Assembly (NCBI RefSeq): GCF_040530035.1
Contig: NZ_JBEWCD010000002.1
Coordinates: forward strand, 1,364,001-1,428,000
DNA: 64,000 nt
Reading direction: 5' to 3'
Origin: Roseibium sp. HPY-6
GTDB taxonomy: Bacteria; Pseudomonadota; Alphaproteobacteria; Rhizobiales; Stappiaceae
The notes beneath the pieces are model-generated. The model was not told the origin of the DNA and ran no database searches. It was given only the letters and a program-made list of their open reading frames with translations. Position numbers and translations under genes: made by a program. Every line of letters starts with the position of its first letter. The first letter of the stretch is position 1. This document shows, piece by piece, positions 26,478 through 34,976 of this stretch.

Positions 26478-27389
26478 ATGCATCATCTTGTCAACGATCA
26501 TGCCTTGATCAACAACACACGCATCGCGCACGGCGTTCACGGTGAAGGCGAACCGGTTGTTCTCATTCACGGCACGCCGTTCTCATCCTACATTTGGCGC
26601 AACGTCGTTCCGCCCCTTGTTGCGGCCGGATACAAGGTGCATGTCTACGATCTCCTCGGCTACGGGTTGTCGGAAAGGCCATGGGACTATCGCATTGATA
26701 CGTCGGTTACCGGGCAGGTTCCGGTCCTGGAAGGCTTGCTTCAACACTGGAGCGTGCAGGACTTTCACCTCGTCGCCCATGATATCGGTGGAGGCATCGC
26801 AATGCGGTTCGCCGCCACTTCGCCCGAACGCCTCCGGTCTTTGACCCTCATCGACACCGTCTCGTTCAACTCCTGGCCGTCCAGGCGCACTCAGGAACAG
26901 ATGCAGGCCGGCCTTGAAAGTCTCATCGCGGCCCCGGATGCCGAGCATAAGCGTCATTTCCGCGATTGGCTTCTAAGCGCGGTCTTTGACAAGGAACGTT
27001 TCGAGAAGACATCTCTGGATGTTTTTCTGGATTTCATTTCGGGACCCGTTGGCCAGGCAAGCCTCTTCACACATCAGGTCGCGCACTACGACGCAAAGCA
27101 CACGAATGATCTGCCGGGCCTGATCGATGTGCTTGCCGGGTTGCCGGTTCAGTTGCTCTGGGGCGCGCAGGACGCATGGCAGGTCGTCGACTGGGCGTAT
27201 GAACTGAAGGACATCATTCCCGGCGCTGAACTGCATGTGCTTGAAGATTGCGGCCATGTCGCAATGGAAGACCAGCCGGAGAAAATCACTGCCATTCTCA
27301 TGAAGTTTCTCGAAAGGCACGCGCGGCTGCAGGTCTCGGACCGCTCCGTGACGGCCGGGTACAAGGAAAACGAACGTGAAACTGTCTGA
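26478..27389 (+). CDS. Alpha/beta hydrolase with Asp nucleophile, haloalkane dehalogenase-like
   Basis: A 303-aa cytoplasmic hydrolase. The nucleophile is Asp102 (LVAHDIGGG), the acid is probably Asp232 (GAQDAW) and the base His260 (EDCGHVAME). An Asp nucleophile is typical of haloalkane dehalogenases, fluoroacetate dehalogenases and epoxide hydrolases. However, the two halide-holding residues of haloalkane dehalogenases are not present: HGNP reads HGTP (Thr33) and the Trp after the nucleophile is Ile103. So an epoxide or other ester-like substrate is as likely. The last 14 bases overlap the next gene, showing coupled translation. Probably controlled by the divergent LysR protein. Confidence 0.88.
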   Translation: MHHLVNDHALINNTRIAHGVHGEGEPVVLIHGTPFSSYIWRNVVPPLVAAGYKVHVYDLLGYGLSERPWDYRIDTSVTGQVPVLEGLLQHWSVQDFHLVAHDIGGGIAMRFAATSPERLRSLTLIDTVSFNSWPSRRTQEQMQAGLESLIAAPDAEHKRHFRDWLLSAVFDKERFEKTSLDVFLDFISGPVGQASLFTHQVAHYDAKHTNDLPGLIDVLAGLPVQLLWGAQDAWQVVDWAYELKDIIPGAELHVLEDCGHVAMEDQPEKITAILMKFLERHARLQVSDRSVTAGYKENERETV

Positions 27390-28101
27390 CTACAAGGCGC
27401 TGACATTTGATGTTTACGGCACATTGATCGACTGGGAGAGCGGTATGGTCAGTGGTCTCAAACCGCTGACCGACAAAGTCAGCCGCCACCTGAGCCGCGA
27501 TGAGATCCTGGAAGCGCATGCCTATTATGAATCAACCACACAACGCTGGACGCCGGCAAAGAAATACGCCGACCTGCTCGGTGTGGTCTACCGGCGTTTT
27601 GCGGAAGAATGGGGCGTTGAAGTTAGCTGGGAAGAGTGTGCGGCCTACGGACAGTCTGTGCGTCAATGGCCCGCCTTTGAGGACAGCCGCGAAGCGCTTT
27701 TGTATCTCAAAAAGCACTTCAAGCTCTTTGTCCTGACCAATACCGACAATCTGAGTTTTTCCGGCTCCAATGCCAGGCTTGGTGTCCACTTCGATGGGAT
27801 CTACACGGCTGAAGATATTGGCAGTTACAAGCCGTCTGATCGGAACTTCGACTATATGCTTGAGACACTTGAGCGGGTCGGTATCGCGAAACACGAGATC
27901 CTGCATACGGCCGAAAGCATGTTTCACGATCACGCGCCTGCAAACCGGCATGGATTGGCGAATTGCTGGATCTACCGTCGCCACGACAAGGAAGGGTTCG
28001 GCGCGACCATGAACCCGGGCGAGATGCCGCGCTACGATTTCCGGTTCGACAGCATGGCCGACTTAGTCGAAGCGCATCGCCAGGAGGATGCCAACCCATA
28101 G
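27376..28101 (+). CDS. HAD-superfamily hydrolase, haloacid dehalogenase type II-like
   Basis: A 241-aa HAD protein. The nucleophile is Asp12 (FDVYGTLIDWE), the second motif is VLTNTDN and the Lys motif is GSYKPSDRNF. It looks like the L-2-haloacid dehalogenase family, but the region that should read SSNxxD is HTAESMFHDHAP, and the Trp-Arg of the substrate pocket is not seen, so dehalogenation is unproven and a phosphatase-like role is possible. It starts at a GTG with an AAGGA site, inside the end of the previous gene (14-bp overlap), so the two form a translationally coupled pair. malate synthase G lies upstream on the same strand. Confidence 0.88.
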   Translation: MKLSDYKALTFDVYGTLIDWESGMVSGLKPLTDKVSRHLSRDEILEAHAYYESTTQRWTPAKKYADLLGVVYRRFAEEWGVEVSWEECAAYGQSVRQWPAFEDSREALLYLKKHFKLFVLTNTDNLSFSGSNARLGVHFDGIYTAEDIGSYKPSDRNFDYMLETLERVGIAKHEILHTAESMFHDHAPANRHGLANCWIYRRHDKEGFGATMNPGEMPRYDFRFDSMADLVEAHRQEDANP

Positions 28102-28168
28102 GAGCAGGCATGGCTTACCGGTCGCTTTGAGCTGCACAGTACGTCGAAATACTCTCAGAGCCGGATAC

Positions 28169-28729
28169 TCACAGGTCTGGTGCGACGTGATTTCGCCCGG
28201 TCACGTAGTTGTATCCGTCAAGGACAAGCTGGAAAACGATTTCGGTTTCAGCGGTCGTGCGCGGCGTATAGATCAGGACGAACCCTTCCCAGCCGGGCCG
28301 CTGGTTTGCCCAGGGATGCGGCGCGGCCCAACCGGCCTTCACAGCTTCCCTGGCCCGCTCCGGAGCGAGCGAGGCGTGCAGACTGCCGTCCGGATGCAAA
28401 TGCGCGAATTCCCGTCCGCCGACGATCGCATTTGGATGCGCGAGTTCGACATCTTCGGTGAGCCAGAAACCCTTTGCACCCGGAAGGGAAATAACCGTTG
28501 CGCGGATGTCTACACCGGGCAGGGCGGCGACGCGTCCGATCAACTGATCGGAAAGCGCCGGTACCGGTTCGGCCCCGATCTGGATGTGCGGGACCGAACC
28601 GGTCGTACGCGGAACCGCGCCCTCTCGCATCGGTAGCTGTCCGCTCCCGGCTTGGGCGAGGCTGAACGCCACCCCAAGGACCAGCAAAGCCATAGCTGAG
28701 AGAAGCGGAGCACGCGGCAAGGTGGTCAT
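28169..28729 (-). CDS. DUF5519 (luciferase-like) family protein, exported
   Basis: A 186-aa protein with an N-terminal signal or anchor segment (residues 8-27). The C-terminal 130 residues match the small DUF5519 domain: VELAHPNAIVGG, REFAHLHPDGSLHASL and a proline-rich end with GWAAPHPWANQRPGWEGFVLIYTPR. Despite the family name, no light-making activity is expected; the function is unknown. The ATG at 28729 has a GGAGGA site close upstream. It follows the cytochrome c' gene 20 bp away on the same strand, so the two may act together in the periplasm. Confidence 0.82.
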   Translation of the reverse strand: MTTLPRAPLLSAMALLVLGVAFSLAQAGSGQLPMREGAVPRTTGSVPHIQIGAEPVPALSDQLIGRVAALPGVDIRATVISLPGAKGFWLTEDVELAHPNAIVGGREFAHLHPDGSLHASLAPERAREAVKAGWAAPHPWANQRPGWEGFVLIYTPRTTAETEIVFQLVLDGYNYVTGRNHVAPDL

Positions 28730-28749
28730 ATCCTCCAGGTCCGTATGTG

Positions 28750-29220
28750 CTATTGGCTTTCCCGGAATTTGTCGTGGCAGGCACTGCACGCGCTTCCGAT
28801 TGCCCCGATATTCGCCTGCACGTTCTCCAGACCATTGCCGGCAACCTCAGCCATCGCGATTGCGGCGGTAGCAAGCGATTTGTTGAGTTCAGCGCTCTCC
28901 GGATAGGTTGTCCACGCCTCCACCTTCGCGCGTGTCTTGCCAGGCAAGGCAGTGCTGTCCGACCCTTGCGGCCAGGCTGCACCATTGTTCATCGTGGCAA
29001 GAATTCTGATGTTTTCGGCCGCGGTGGTTGCTGCTTCAGCGTTGTAGTCGGCTTCGCCTTTTGCCATCGCGCCGAGCTGGCCCAGGTTCCAGGCGTAAAG
29101 CGCCATGACGGATTTGCGTGCCTTGATCGCATTGTCGAATGTATCCTGGGCCGTTGCCGTGGTGCCGCTGACAGTGACCGCGAAAACCAGTGAGCAGATC
29201 AATTTCAGTTCGTGTTTCAT
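28750..29220 (-). CDS. Cytochrome c' / c-556 family protein
   Basis: A 156-aa periplasmic protein with a signal peptide (residues 1-25, ending TATAQ) and a four-helix cytochrome c' fold. The heme motif CSACH stands near the C-terminus, typical of the class II cytochromes. They bind NO or serve as small electron carriers. The ATG at 29220 (MKHELKLICS) has a GGAGCG site. A LysR regulator is divergent at 29316, and DUF5519 follows in the same operon. Confidence 0.93.
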   Translation of the reverse strand: MKHELKLICSLVFAVTVSGTTATAQDTFDNAIKARKSVMALYAWNLGQLGAMAKGEADYNAEAATTAAENIRILATMNNGAAWPQGSDSTALPGKTRAKVEAWTTYPESAELNKSLATAAIAMAEVAGNGLENVQANIGAIGSACSACHDKFRESQ

Positions 29221-29315
29221 CGAACGCTCCATCTGTGCAAATTTGAACATCAATTGTTTCTCACGAATAGAAATTCCGGTAAATTGCGAAAATAAATGCA
29301 TAAGGATGTGCGTAG

Positions 29316-30188
29316 ATGCACGGAATAAGATGGGATGATCTTCAATATGTGCACGCCGTCGCGGAACATGGTTCGCTGTCTGCAGCCTCGCGCGCGCTGG
29401 GTGTGAACCACGCAACCGTGTTGCGCAGAATTGCCTTGCTGGAAGATGCGAATGACGTGAGGCTTTTCGATCGGAGCAAAGACGGATACCGGCTGCGTCC
29501 GGAGGGGCGGGCGCTTTTGGCGTCGCTCAAGTTGATGGATGATGCCTCGGCGAGAATTCGGCGAAGTCTTGCACTCACATCAAAAGGGATCGAAGGAACG
29601 TTCCGGCTGGCGACGACGGACGCGATTGCCTGCTTGCTGCTTCCCGGACTTCTGGGCGCGTTGCGAAAGGAGCATCCAAGCATAAATATCGAAATCGCGG
29701 TGTCGAACGATCCCGTCGACATGTCCATGTCCGGTGCAGAAATCCTGGTCAGGCCCGGTGCCGATCTGCCACCGGATCTGAGTGGCGTACAGGTAGCCTC
29801 GGTCAGGTTTCGCGTGTTCGGAGCATGCGACTATCTGGCGAAGACCGCGGGTTTGTCGCTTCAGGAACACAAATGGCTGGGTGTTGCTCCCGGATTTGCA
29901 CAATCCACTGTCGGAGAATGGCAATTTGGCAGTCTCCAAAGCGGCTTTGAGTTTTCCGCTGACAGTTTCCTTGCCTTGGCGGGTTTGGCGTCAAAAGGCC
30001 TTGGTCTTGCAATGCTTCCGGATTTTGTCGGAGAATACACGCCGCAGCTTTTACCGGTCGCCGGACTTCCCGAAGGGCCGCAGACCGGCCTCTGGGTTGC
30101 AACGCATCGTGAGTTCAGAAATCAGGCCGACATCGAAACCCTGTTGGCTTTCTTTGCCGACGCGTTTGCAGGTATCACGATCGATTGA
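29316..30188 (+). CDS. LysR family regulator, divergent from cytochrome c'
   Basis: A 290-aa regulator. DDLQYVHAVAEHGSLSAASRAL and VNHATVLRRIALLED form the helix-turn-helix (residues 6-55). The rest is a short inducer domain of the type that senses small aromatic or redox-linked molecules. The 95-bp gap to the cytochrome c' gene is AT-rich, with several TTG/GAA half-sites, so it is likely to control that gene and itself. GGAT site 8 nt before the ATG. Confidence 0.9.
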   Translation: MHGIRWDDLQYVHAVAEHGSLSAASRALGVNHATVLRRIALLEDANDVRLFDRSKDGYRLRPEGRALLASLKLMDDASARIRRSLALTSKGIEGTFRLATTDAIACLLLPGLLGALRKEHPSINIEIAVSNDPVDMSMSGAEILVRPGADLPPDLSGVQVASVRFRVFGACDYLAKTAGLSLQEHKWLGVAPGFAQSTVGEWQFGSLQSGFEFSADSFLALAGLASKGLGLAMLPDFVGEYTPQLLPVAGLPEGPQTGLWVATHREFRNQADIETLLAFFADAFAGITID

Positions 30189-30593
30189 TGTGACCAGCCA
30201 GGCAACTCGCCAAGCATTTGTGCAAGTACACGATGCTGCTGTCCCGGTAGTGTTGAAAATCCAGTCTGCGATGCGTGATCCACAGCTAAGACTACCGGTT
30301 AGTTCTGCGTGCGGAGCGACAGACTAAATCTTTGATGCGATAGCTATTCCTGTGAACTTCCTGAAGGTCGATACTGTCAAATTGCTTGTGCGGACCGTTA
30401 CGTGATCCGAATACCACCAACAATCCATTTTGACAGGACAGCGCACATATGAAGTGACCTCAGGACCGGGGAGCGGAAAACAGTGTAAAATTGTTTTAAA
30501 TTTTAAAATACAAAAATGTGTTGCGTATATGAAATTTGCCGTTACTGTCATAAAAAAACAACTGATGTGGATCGTGGGAGGGGACACGTAAGC
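30189..30593. other. Intergenic region upstream of the cytochrome c gene
   Basis: This 405-bp gap has no credible protein gene. The last 120 bp are strongly AT-rich (TTGTTTTAAATTTTAAAAT at about 30490), and look like a promoter with upstream element for the cytochrome. A weak inverted repeat flanks TTTTAAAATT. No RNA gene is recognised. Confidence 0.5.
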
Positions 30594-30911
30594 ATGAGGA
30601 AGAGCCTTTTTGTCTCATTAGCTGCCTTGGCTATGGTATTGGCCACGCAGACGAGTGCGCAGGATCTGGATGCTGGGCAAAAGCTCTACAAAAAGTCGTG
30701 CCGGTCCTGCCACGGTCCTACCGCCAAAGGCATGGCAAGTTTCCCGAAGCTGGCAGGCAACACCGAAGATTATTTGGTCGGCCGCCTGACGACATACCGG
30801 GCCGGCGAAAAGGTCGGACCCAATACGGCGCTCATGGCACCGCGCGCCAGAAATCTCTCCGATGAAGATATCACCAACATTGTGACCTTTATTGTTTCCT
30901 TATCGCCTTGA
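30594..30911 (+). CDS. Small class I cytochrome c
   Basis: A 105-aa exported protein. Residues 1-22 are a signal peptide (ending TSAQ); the heme motif is CRSCH (Cys36, Cys39, His40) and the distal ligand is probably the Met in ALMAPRA. It carries electrons in the periplasm. The next gene is a PQQ-type sugar dehydrogenase, so it is a likely electron acceptor for that enzyme. The ATG at 30594 has a GGAGGGG site; an upstream in-frame start is not used. Confidence 0.93.
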   Translation: MRKSLFVSLAALAMVLATQTSAQDLDAGQKLYKKSCRSCHGPTAKGMASFPKLAGNTEDYLVGRLTTYRAGEKVGPNTALMAPRARNLSDEDITNIVTFIVSLSP

Positions 30912-31037
30912 AGGTTGTGTTTTTTCGAGCGTTTTACTCGGGTTGACTGTGTTGACGATGCGTTCTCACGTCAATCGCCTGTGTTGAATTACGTCAGGCT
31001 CCGCACCGCGGATATTGGGCCTGGAACTACGGTTTGA

Positions 31038-31060
31038 CCCGAAGCCGGAGAAGCTTCGGG
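31038..31060 (+). promoter_or_regulatory. Hairpin in the leader of the PQQ dehydrogenase gene
   Basis: CCCGAAGC, 7-nt loop, GCTTCGGG: a perfect 8-bp stem ending 65 nt before the ATG. No T run, so it is a leader structure and not a terminator. Its role is unknown. Confidence 0.4.
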
Positions 31061-31125
31061 CTGCGAGATAACAATAAAAGATCGCTTCAAGCGGCAAACC
31101 CAGTCAAACACAGTGGGAGGATTAA

Positions 31126-32400
31126 ATGTTAAATAGAACAAAGACTTGGATGGTATCTTGCGCCGTGGGAACGGTGATGGCCGCCATGCCGGCCTTCGCG
31201 CAGAACACGACGAGCCTCAAGCATACGCTGGTTCTTGAAGATCTGGAAAACCCATGGGACATGGCCTTTCTGGACGACGGCACGATGTTCTTTACTGAAA
31301 AGTGCAAGGGCTTGTCAGTGCTTATGCCCTCTGGGGACGTAAACGCACTTTTGGGCATGACCGGAAGTTCGGGATACGCCTCAACGGAAGACGACCTGTT
31401 CTGTGAGGGGCAGGCCGGCATGATGGGTGTCGCAGTCGATCCGGATTTCGCCAACAACCGGCACATTTACGTCTATTCGACTTCCAAGAAATCGGACCCG
31501 CACACCAACCGGCTGATGCGGCTCAAGGTAGGCGACGACTTCAAGTCCGTCGGTGAGCGCACGGACATCGTTGATGATGTTCCCTATAAGATGGCTGCAT
31601 CGGATCACCCGTTCGGTGGTCCGGGGGCGCATAATGGTGGGCGTGTCAGGTTCAATCCTGCCGACGGCTATCTCTATCTGACGACAGGCGACAATCACAA
31701 CGAGGAGGTTCCGCAGAGCCCGACCCTGATGGGCAGCAAAGTGCTGCGCATGAACGCCGATGGCACAGCTGCGCCGGAGAACACACCGCCCGACGGGTTC
31801 GATAAACGCACCTACACTTATGGCCACCGGAATGTGCAGGGGATCGCCTTCCATCCGGGGACGGGCACACCGATCACGGCAGAACATGGCCCTTGGCATT
31901 CGGACGAAATCACTGTCCTGGTCAATGGCGGCAATGCCGGCTGGGATCCACGTCCGAACATGGCTGGTCGAGGAGATTGCCCGGACGACTATTGCGGATA
32001 CAGCCCCAACCAGATGGACGGGATGAACCGTTACGAGCGCGCCGCGTTCATGCCGATGACCGATCTGGATACCTATCCTGACGCCATGCTTCCGATCTGG
32101 GACAACAACGGCTGGTCGCAGGGCACGTCCTCTGCGGCCTTCCTTGAAGGGGACGCCTGGGGCAAATGGAACGGCGCCATGGTGGTCGGTATCATGGGCA
32201 TCGGCTTTGGCGGCACGCCTCTCGGTCAGCGTATCGATGTGGTTGAATTGTCTGACGATGGTACCGAAGTGGTCGATGTAACGGAATTGACATTGCCGGA
32301 AGGCATGGAGGCTGGCCGCTTCCGCTCAGTGGTTCTCGGACCTGACGGCAGCCTTTATGCGGCCGTCGACGAAGGCATGATCCACAAGCTGACACCTTGA
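31126..32400 (+). CDS. PQQ-dependent sugar dehydrogenase (soluble glucose/sorbosone type)
   Basis: A 424-aa periplasmic enzyme with signal peptide (residues 1-25, ending AFA). It has the beta-propeller of soluble PQQ glucose or aldose dehydrogenases: ENPWDMAFLDDGTMFFTE at the start, catalytic-type His169 (GGPGAHNGGRVRF), Arg235 (YGHRNVQGIAF) for PQQ, and a blade near GNAGWDPRP. It oxidises aldoses or related sugars and passes electrons, probably to the small cytochrome c encoded 214 bp upstream. PQQ synthesis genes are not in the window. Cys residues in CPDDYCGY may form a disulphide. GGGAGGA site before the ATG. Confidence 0.92.
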   Translation: MLNRTKTWMVSCAVGTVMAAMPAFAQNTTSLKHTLVLEDLENPWDMAFLDDGTMFFTEKCKGLSVLMPSGDVNALLGMTGSSGYASTEDDLFCEGQAGMMGVAVDPDFANNRHIYVYSTSKKSDPHTNRLMRLKVGDDFKSVGERTDIVDDVPYKMAASDHPFGGPGAHNGGRVRFNPADGYLYLTTGDNHNEEVPQSPTLMGSKVLRMNADGTAAPENTPPDGFDKRTYTYGHRNVQGIAFHPGTGTPITAEHGPWHSDEITVLVNGGNAGWDPRPNMAGRGDCPDDYCGYSPNQMDGMNRYERAAFMPMTDLDTYPDAMLPIWDNNGWSQGTSSAAFLEGDAWGKWNGAMVVGIMGIGFGGTPLGQRIDVVELSDDGTEVVDVTELTLPEGMEAGRFRSVVLGPDGSLYAAVDEGMIHKLTP

Positions 32401-32729
32401 TCCGCTAACAGGTCGCCGCGCCACTGACGAGGGCGCGGCGACCATCAAAAGCCCTAGTGTGAAGGTTGGACGCGGGCTCATCTTTTTGCTGGCCCCGTTG
32501 TCTTGTGCTGCCAGGGACGTGGTACTGAACACCAAATATTGCATCACTAAGTTCGAACTCACCACGGCAGTGCCGGGCATTCCTGCACACCCAGGCGTCG
32601 CCTTCCTTCTGTGGCGATAGCGAAAACACACGGCTGGGCTGGTCGTTCAAACCGCTGCGCCCAACACTCCGGGAGGAGGACGCGGCGGGGAGTTCTATGA
32701 GGCTCAGCATCCTGTGCCGTGAGTGCGAT
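32401..32729. other. Intergenic region with a strong hairpin
   Basis: This 329-bp gap lies between convergent genes. It holds a perfect 12-bp stem at 32411-32443 just after the PQQ dehydrogenase stop. I saw no other gene or repeat. Confidence 0.55.
32411..32443 (+). terminator. Likely terminator of the PQQ dehydrogenase gene (no T run)
   Basis: GGTCGCCGCGCC, 9-nt loop, GGCGCGGCGACC: a perfect 12-bp stem 11 nt past the stop. The T run is missing, so it may work as a stabilising stem with Rho-dependent release. Confidence 0.5.
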
Positions 32730-33263
32730 CTACCTGTTATAGACGGCAGTAATCGAAGTTTTTGCCAGGCTGTTAGCATTCACCATGTATCCGGCCAGCG
32801 CATTGCTGACGCTGCCGTCCAGATCAAGTTCCGTGCCGAGCGCGTGGACCGTGAACTCATAACGGTGAACTTCGCCCGGAGGTGGGCAAGCACCGCCGAA
32901 ACCGGCCACTCCGTAGTCGTTCGCGAGTTCCACGGCGCCCTCGGGAAGAGCGGTTTCGGCGGGGAGTTCGGTCACATCGGCGGGAATGTTGAACGCGAAC
33001 CAGTGCCACCAGCCTGATCCGGTGGGGGCATCAGGGTCATAGACGGTGACCGCAAAACTTTTTGTCCCCTCCGGTGCGCCCGACCAGGCCAGATCAGGCG
33101 CGGTATTGCCGCCTTCACAGCCGAAACCCTGAAAGACCTGGGCCGCGTTTAATTGCTGACCCTCGGCGATAGTGGTGCTGGTGAGCTGGAAATCCGTTGC
33201 CATGGCCGGTGATGCCAGGAGGCCCAACATGAGCGTGGAAGAAAAAATCGAATTGCGAAGCAT
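32730..33263 (-). CDS. YbhB/YbcL family (PEBP, Raf-kinase-inhibitor-like) exported protein
   Basis: A 177-aa protein with a signal peptide (residues 1-22, MLRNSIF to AMA) and the phosphatidylethanolamine-binding fold. APDLAWSGAPEGTKSFAVTVYDPDAPTGSGWWHWFAFNIPADVTELP contains the DPDAP and GWWHW ligand motifs. Family members in bacteria are of unclear function; some bind lipids or inhibit proteases. The ATG at 33263 has an AGGA site. The gene stands alone. Confidence 0.92.
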   Translation of the reverse strand: MLRNSIFSSTLMLGLLASPAMATDFQLTSTTIAEGQQLNAAQVFQGFGCEGGNTAPDLAWSGAPEGTKSFAVTVYDPDAPTGSGWWHWFAFNIPADVTELPAETALPEGAVELANDYGVAGFGGACPPPGEVHRYEFTVHALGTELDLDGSVSNALAGYMVNANSLAKTSITAVYNR

Positions 33264-33360
33264 TTGGCGTTCCTTTCGGTCTTTGCCTTGAATGATCGAA
33301 AGGTAGTCTTTCAAAGGTCTGCCAGCTTCCGAGGGTCGATCATAAACTGTCGGAAAACGC

Positions 33361-34176
33361 TCAATCTCCCGAAGTTCTGATCTCTTTTGGCGTTATTCCA
33401 AATCGTTTCCGGAAAGCGTCGGAAAAGTGTGAGGGTGTCTTGAAACCACACTCCAGCGCGATTTCTGAAACCGAAGCGGTCGAGGTCTGCAGCCGGCTCA
33501 GTCCATGTTCGAGCCGCGTGTTGCGCAGGATCCTGGCAAAACCCTGTCCAGCATCTTTCAACCATCGCCTCATGGTCGGTTCGCTCATGGCAAGGTGCCG
33601 TGCCACGTCGCTTGCGCGCCACGGACGGCTCAAGTCGGTTTCGATCAGCCGGCGCACCCGGCTCAGCGGGGCTTCTTCGCCCGACAGGGTGATGTGGACG
33701 CCCTTGTCCTTCAGCCAGATCAGCGGTTCCAGCAAGCGATGGCGCAATATGACGTCAGGCAGGGCTTCCTGGCTCAGCGTGTCCTCAATGATCGGCAGGA
33801 GATCCATCGGCCGGTGCGGTTCGGCCCGCAGAATCTGGATACCCCCGCGATCCGCCGGGACCGGTTGGTCCGCGAAGACAGTGGCGACAAGCTCATCTGG
33901 AAAGGAAATCCCGACGGCGCGATAGCTGCGATCCAGAACGGGCCGGTTTTCCATGGTGACCATGGACCCGGGCGGGAAGATGAGAAGATCTCCCTCTTCT
34001 CCGACCAGGTCCTGGGTGGGAGTCACGACCCGTTTTGACCCGGCCTCGATGAAGAAGAGGAAGGCCAGTCTCAGATAAAGATCTGAAAAGGTCGCGGTCG
34101 TTGCCTGACTGATGGGGTAGAGCGCGACCTGATCCGGCAGTTTGTCGGCAGATCCTGTTTCACCGGTCTCAGGCAA
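33361..34176 (-). CDS. AraC family regulator at the end of the TRAP operon
   Basis: About 271 residues. The C-terminal 100 residues hold two helix-turn-helix motifs (RASDVARHLAMSEPTMRRWL and VSEIALECGFKTPSHFSDAFRKRFG). The N-terminal half is a cupin-like sensing domain (VGEEGDLLIFPPGSM). The start is uncertain: a TTG at 34176 overlaps the stop of the upstream isomerase by 8 bp and fits coupled translation, while the frame stays open further upstream to 34311. As the last gene of the TRAP/isomerase operon it probably controls that operon. Confidence 0.85.
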   Translation of the reverse strand: MPETGETGSADKLPDQVALYPISQATTATFSDLYLRLAFLFFIEAGSKRVVTPTQDLVGEEGDLLIFPPGSMVTMENRPVLDRSYRAVGISFPDELVATVFADQPVPADRGGIQILRAEPHRPMDLLPIIEDTLSQEALPDVILRHRLLEPLIWLKDKGVHITLSGEEAPLSRVRRLIETDLSRPWRASDVARHLAMSEPTMRRWLKDAGQGFARILRNTRLEHGLSRLQTSTASVSEIALECGFKTPSHFSDAFRKRFGITPKEIRTSGD

Positions 34177-34954
34177 CTTTGGGAAGCCGCGCGAGTTGAC
34201 CGCCGGACAGCAGCGCGCCGCCGCCCGGCGCGATTTCTGTGAGGTTGAGGCTCTGCAGGATTTTCCGGGTCGTTGCCACGCTTGCGGAGACTGCCGGCAG
34301 TCCGGACGCACGTTCGATCATTTCAATCGCCGGGAGCGACGGCATTTGCACGCACGCAGACGCGACGATGGCGTCGACGCCCCTTACGTCCAGCTTGCGC
34401 CATAGTTCGGCCGGTGCCGCCGGATCCTGTGAGGCAACCTCCAGATTGTCAGGAATTTCCAGCGCCAGGAAATCCTGCACTTCGATGCCCTCGGTTTCGA
34501 TATAGTCCACAACGAGCCTTGTCAGCGGTTTCATATAGGGACAGATGATGGAAACTTTCCTCATTCCCATCTCCTGCAGGCTTTCCACCAGTGCCCCGGC
34601 GGAGTTTAGCACAGGTGTCGGGCAACCGTTTTCGGTGGTTGCTCTGTTTAGTTTCTCGGACGATGCTCGGTGATACCCAAGCCCCATCGACATGATCGCG
34701 ACGAGGCAGGCATAGGCCTGCACCTCGACAGCGGCGTCGGAAAGTTCGCTCGCGCATCTGACGCTGTCGGCATCCATGGCTTCGAGCTCTTCCTTCACAA
34801 CCGCTTTCATGCGCATGCGCGAGGAATGGAAGGTGAAACGGTCCGGCAGAATCGCTTCTCTTGCTTTCAGCAGAGCCGGTATTTCGGTCTCCATGGTGAT
34901 GTTCGAACTTGGAACAATCAGTCCGACCCGGCGGTAGGTTGATGCATTGGTCAT
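34169..34954 (-). CDS. Maleate cis-trans isomerase-like protein (Asp/Glu racemase superfamily)
   Basis: A 261-aa cytoplasmic enzyme. Two Cys residues stand where the catalytic pair is in maleate isomerase: Cys83 (YACLVAIMSMG) and Cys201 (SACVQMPSL), 118 residues apart, the same spacing as in the Nocardia enzyme. GLIVPSSNITMETEIP is the typical start. It could isomerise maleate to fumarate, or act on a related dicarboxylate. It follows the TRAP large subunit by 22 bp, so the transporter probably brings in its substrate. ATG at 34954 with an AAAGGAGA site. Confidence 0.88.
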   Translation of the reverse strand: MTNASTYRRVGLIVPSSNITMETEIPALLKAREAILPDRFTFHSSRMRMKAVVKEELEAMDADSVRCASELSDAAVEVQAYACLVAIMSMGLGYHRASSEKLNRATTENGCPTPVLNSAGALVESLQEMGMRKVSIICPYMKPLTRLVVDYIETEGIEVQDFLALEIPDNLEVASQDPAAPAELWRKLDVRGVDAIVASACVQMPSLPAIEMIERASGLPAVSASVATTRKILQSLNLTEIAPGGGALLSGGQLARLPKVA

Positions 34955-34976
34955 GTTTAATCTCCTTTGAGGACGC

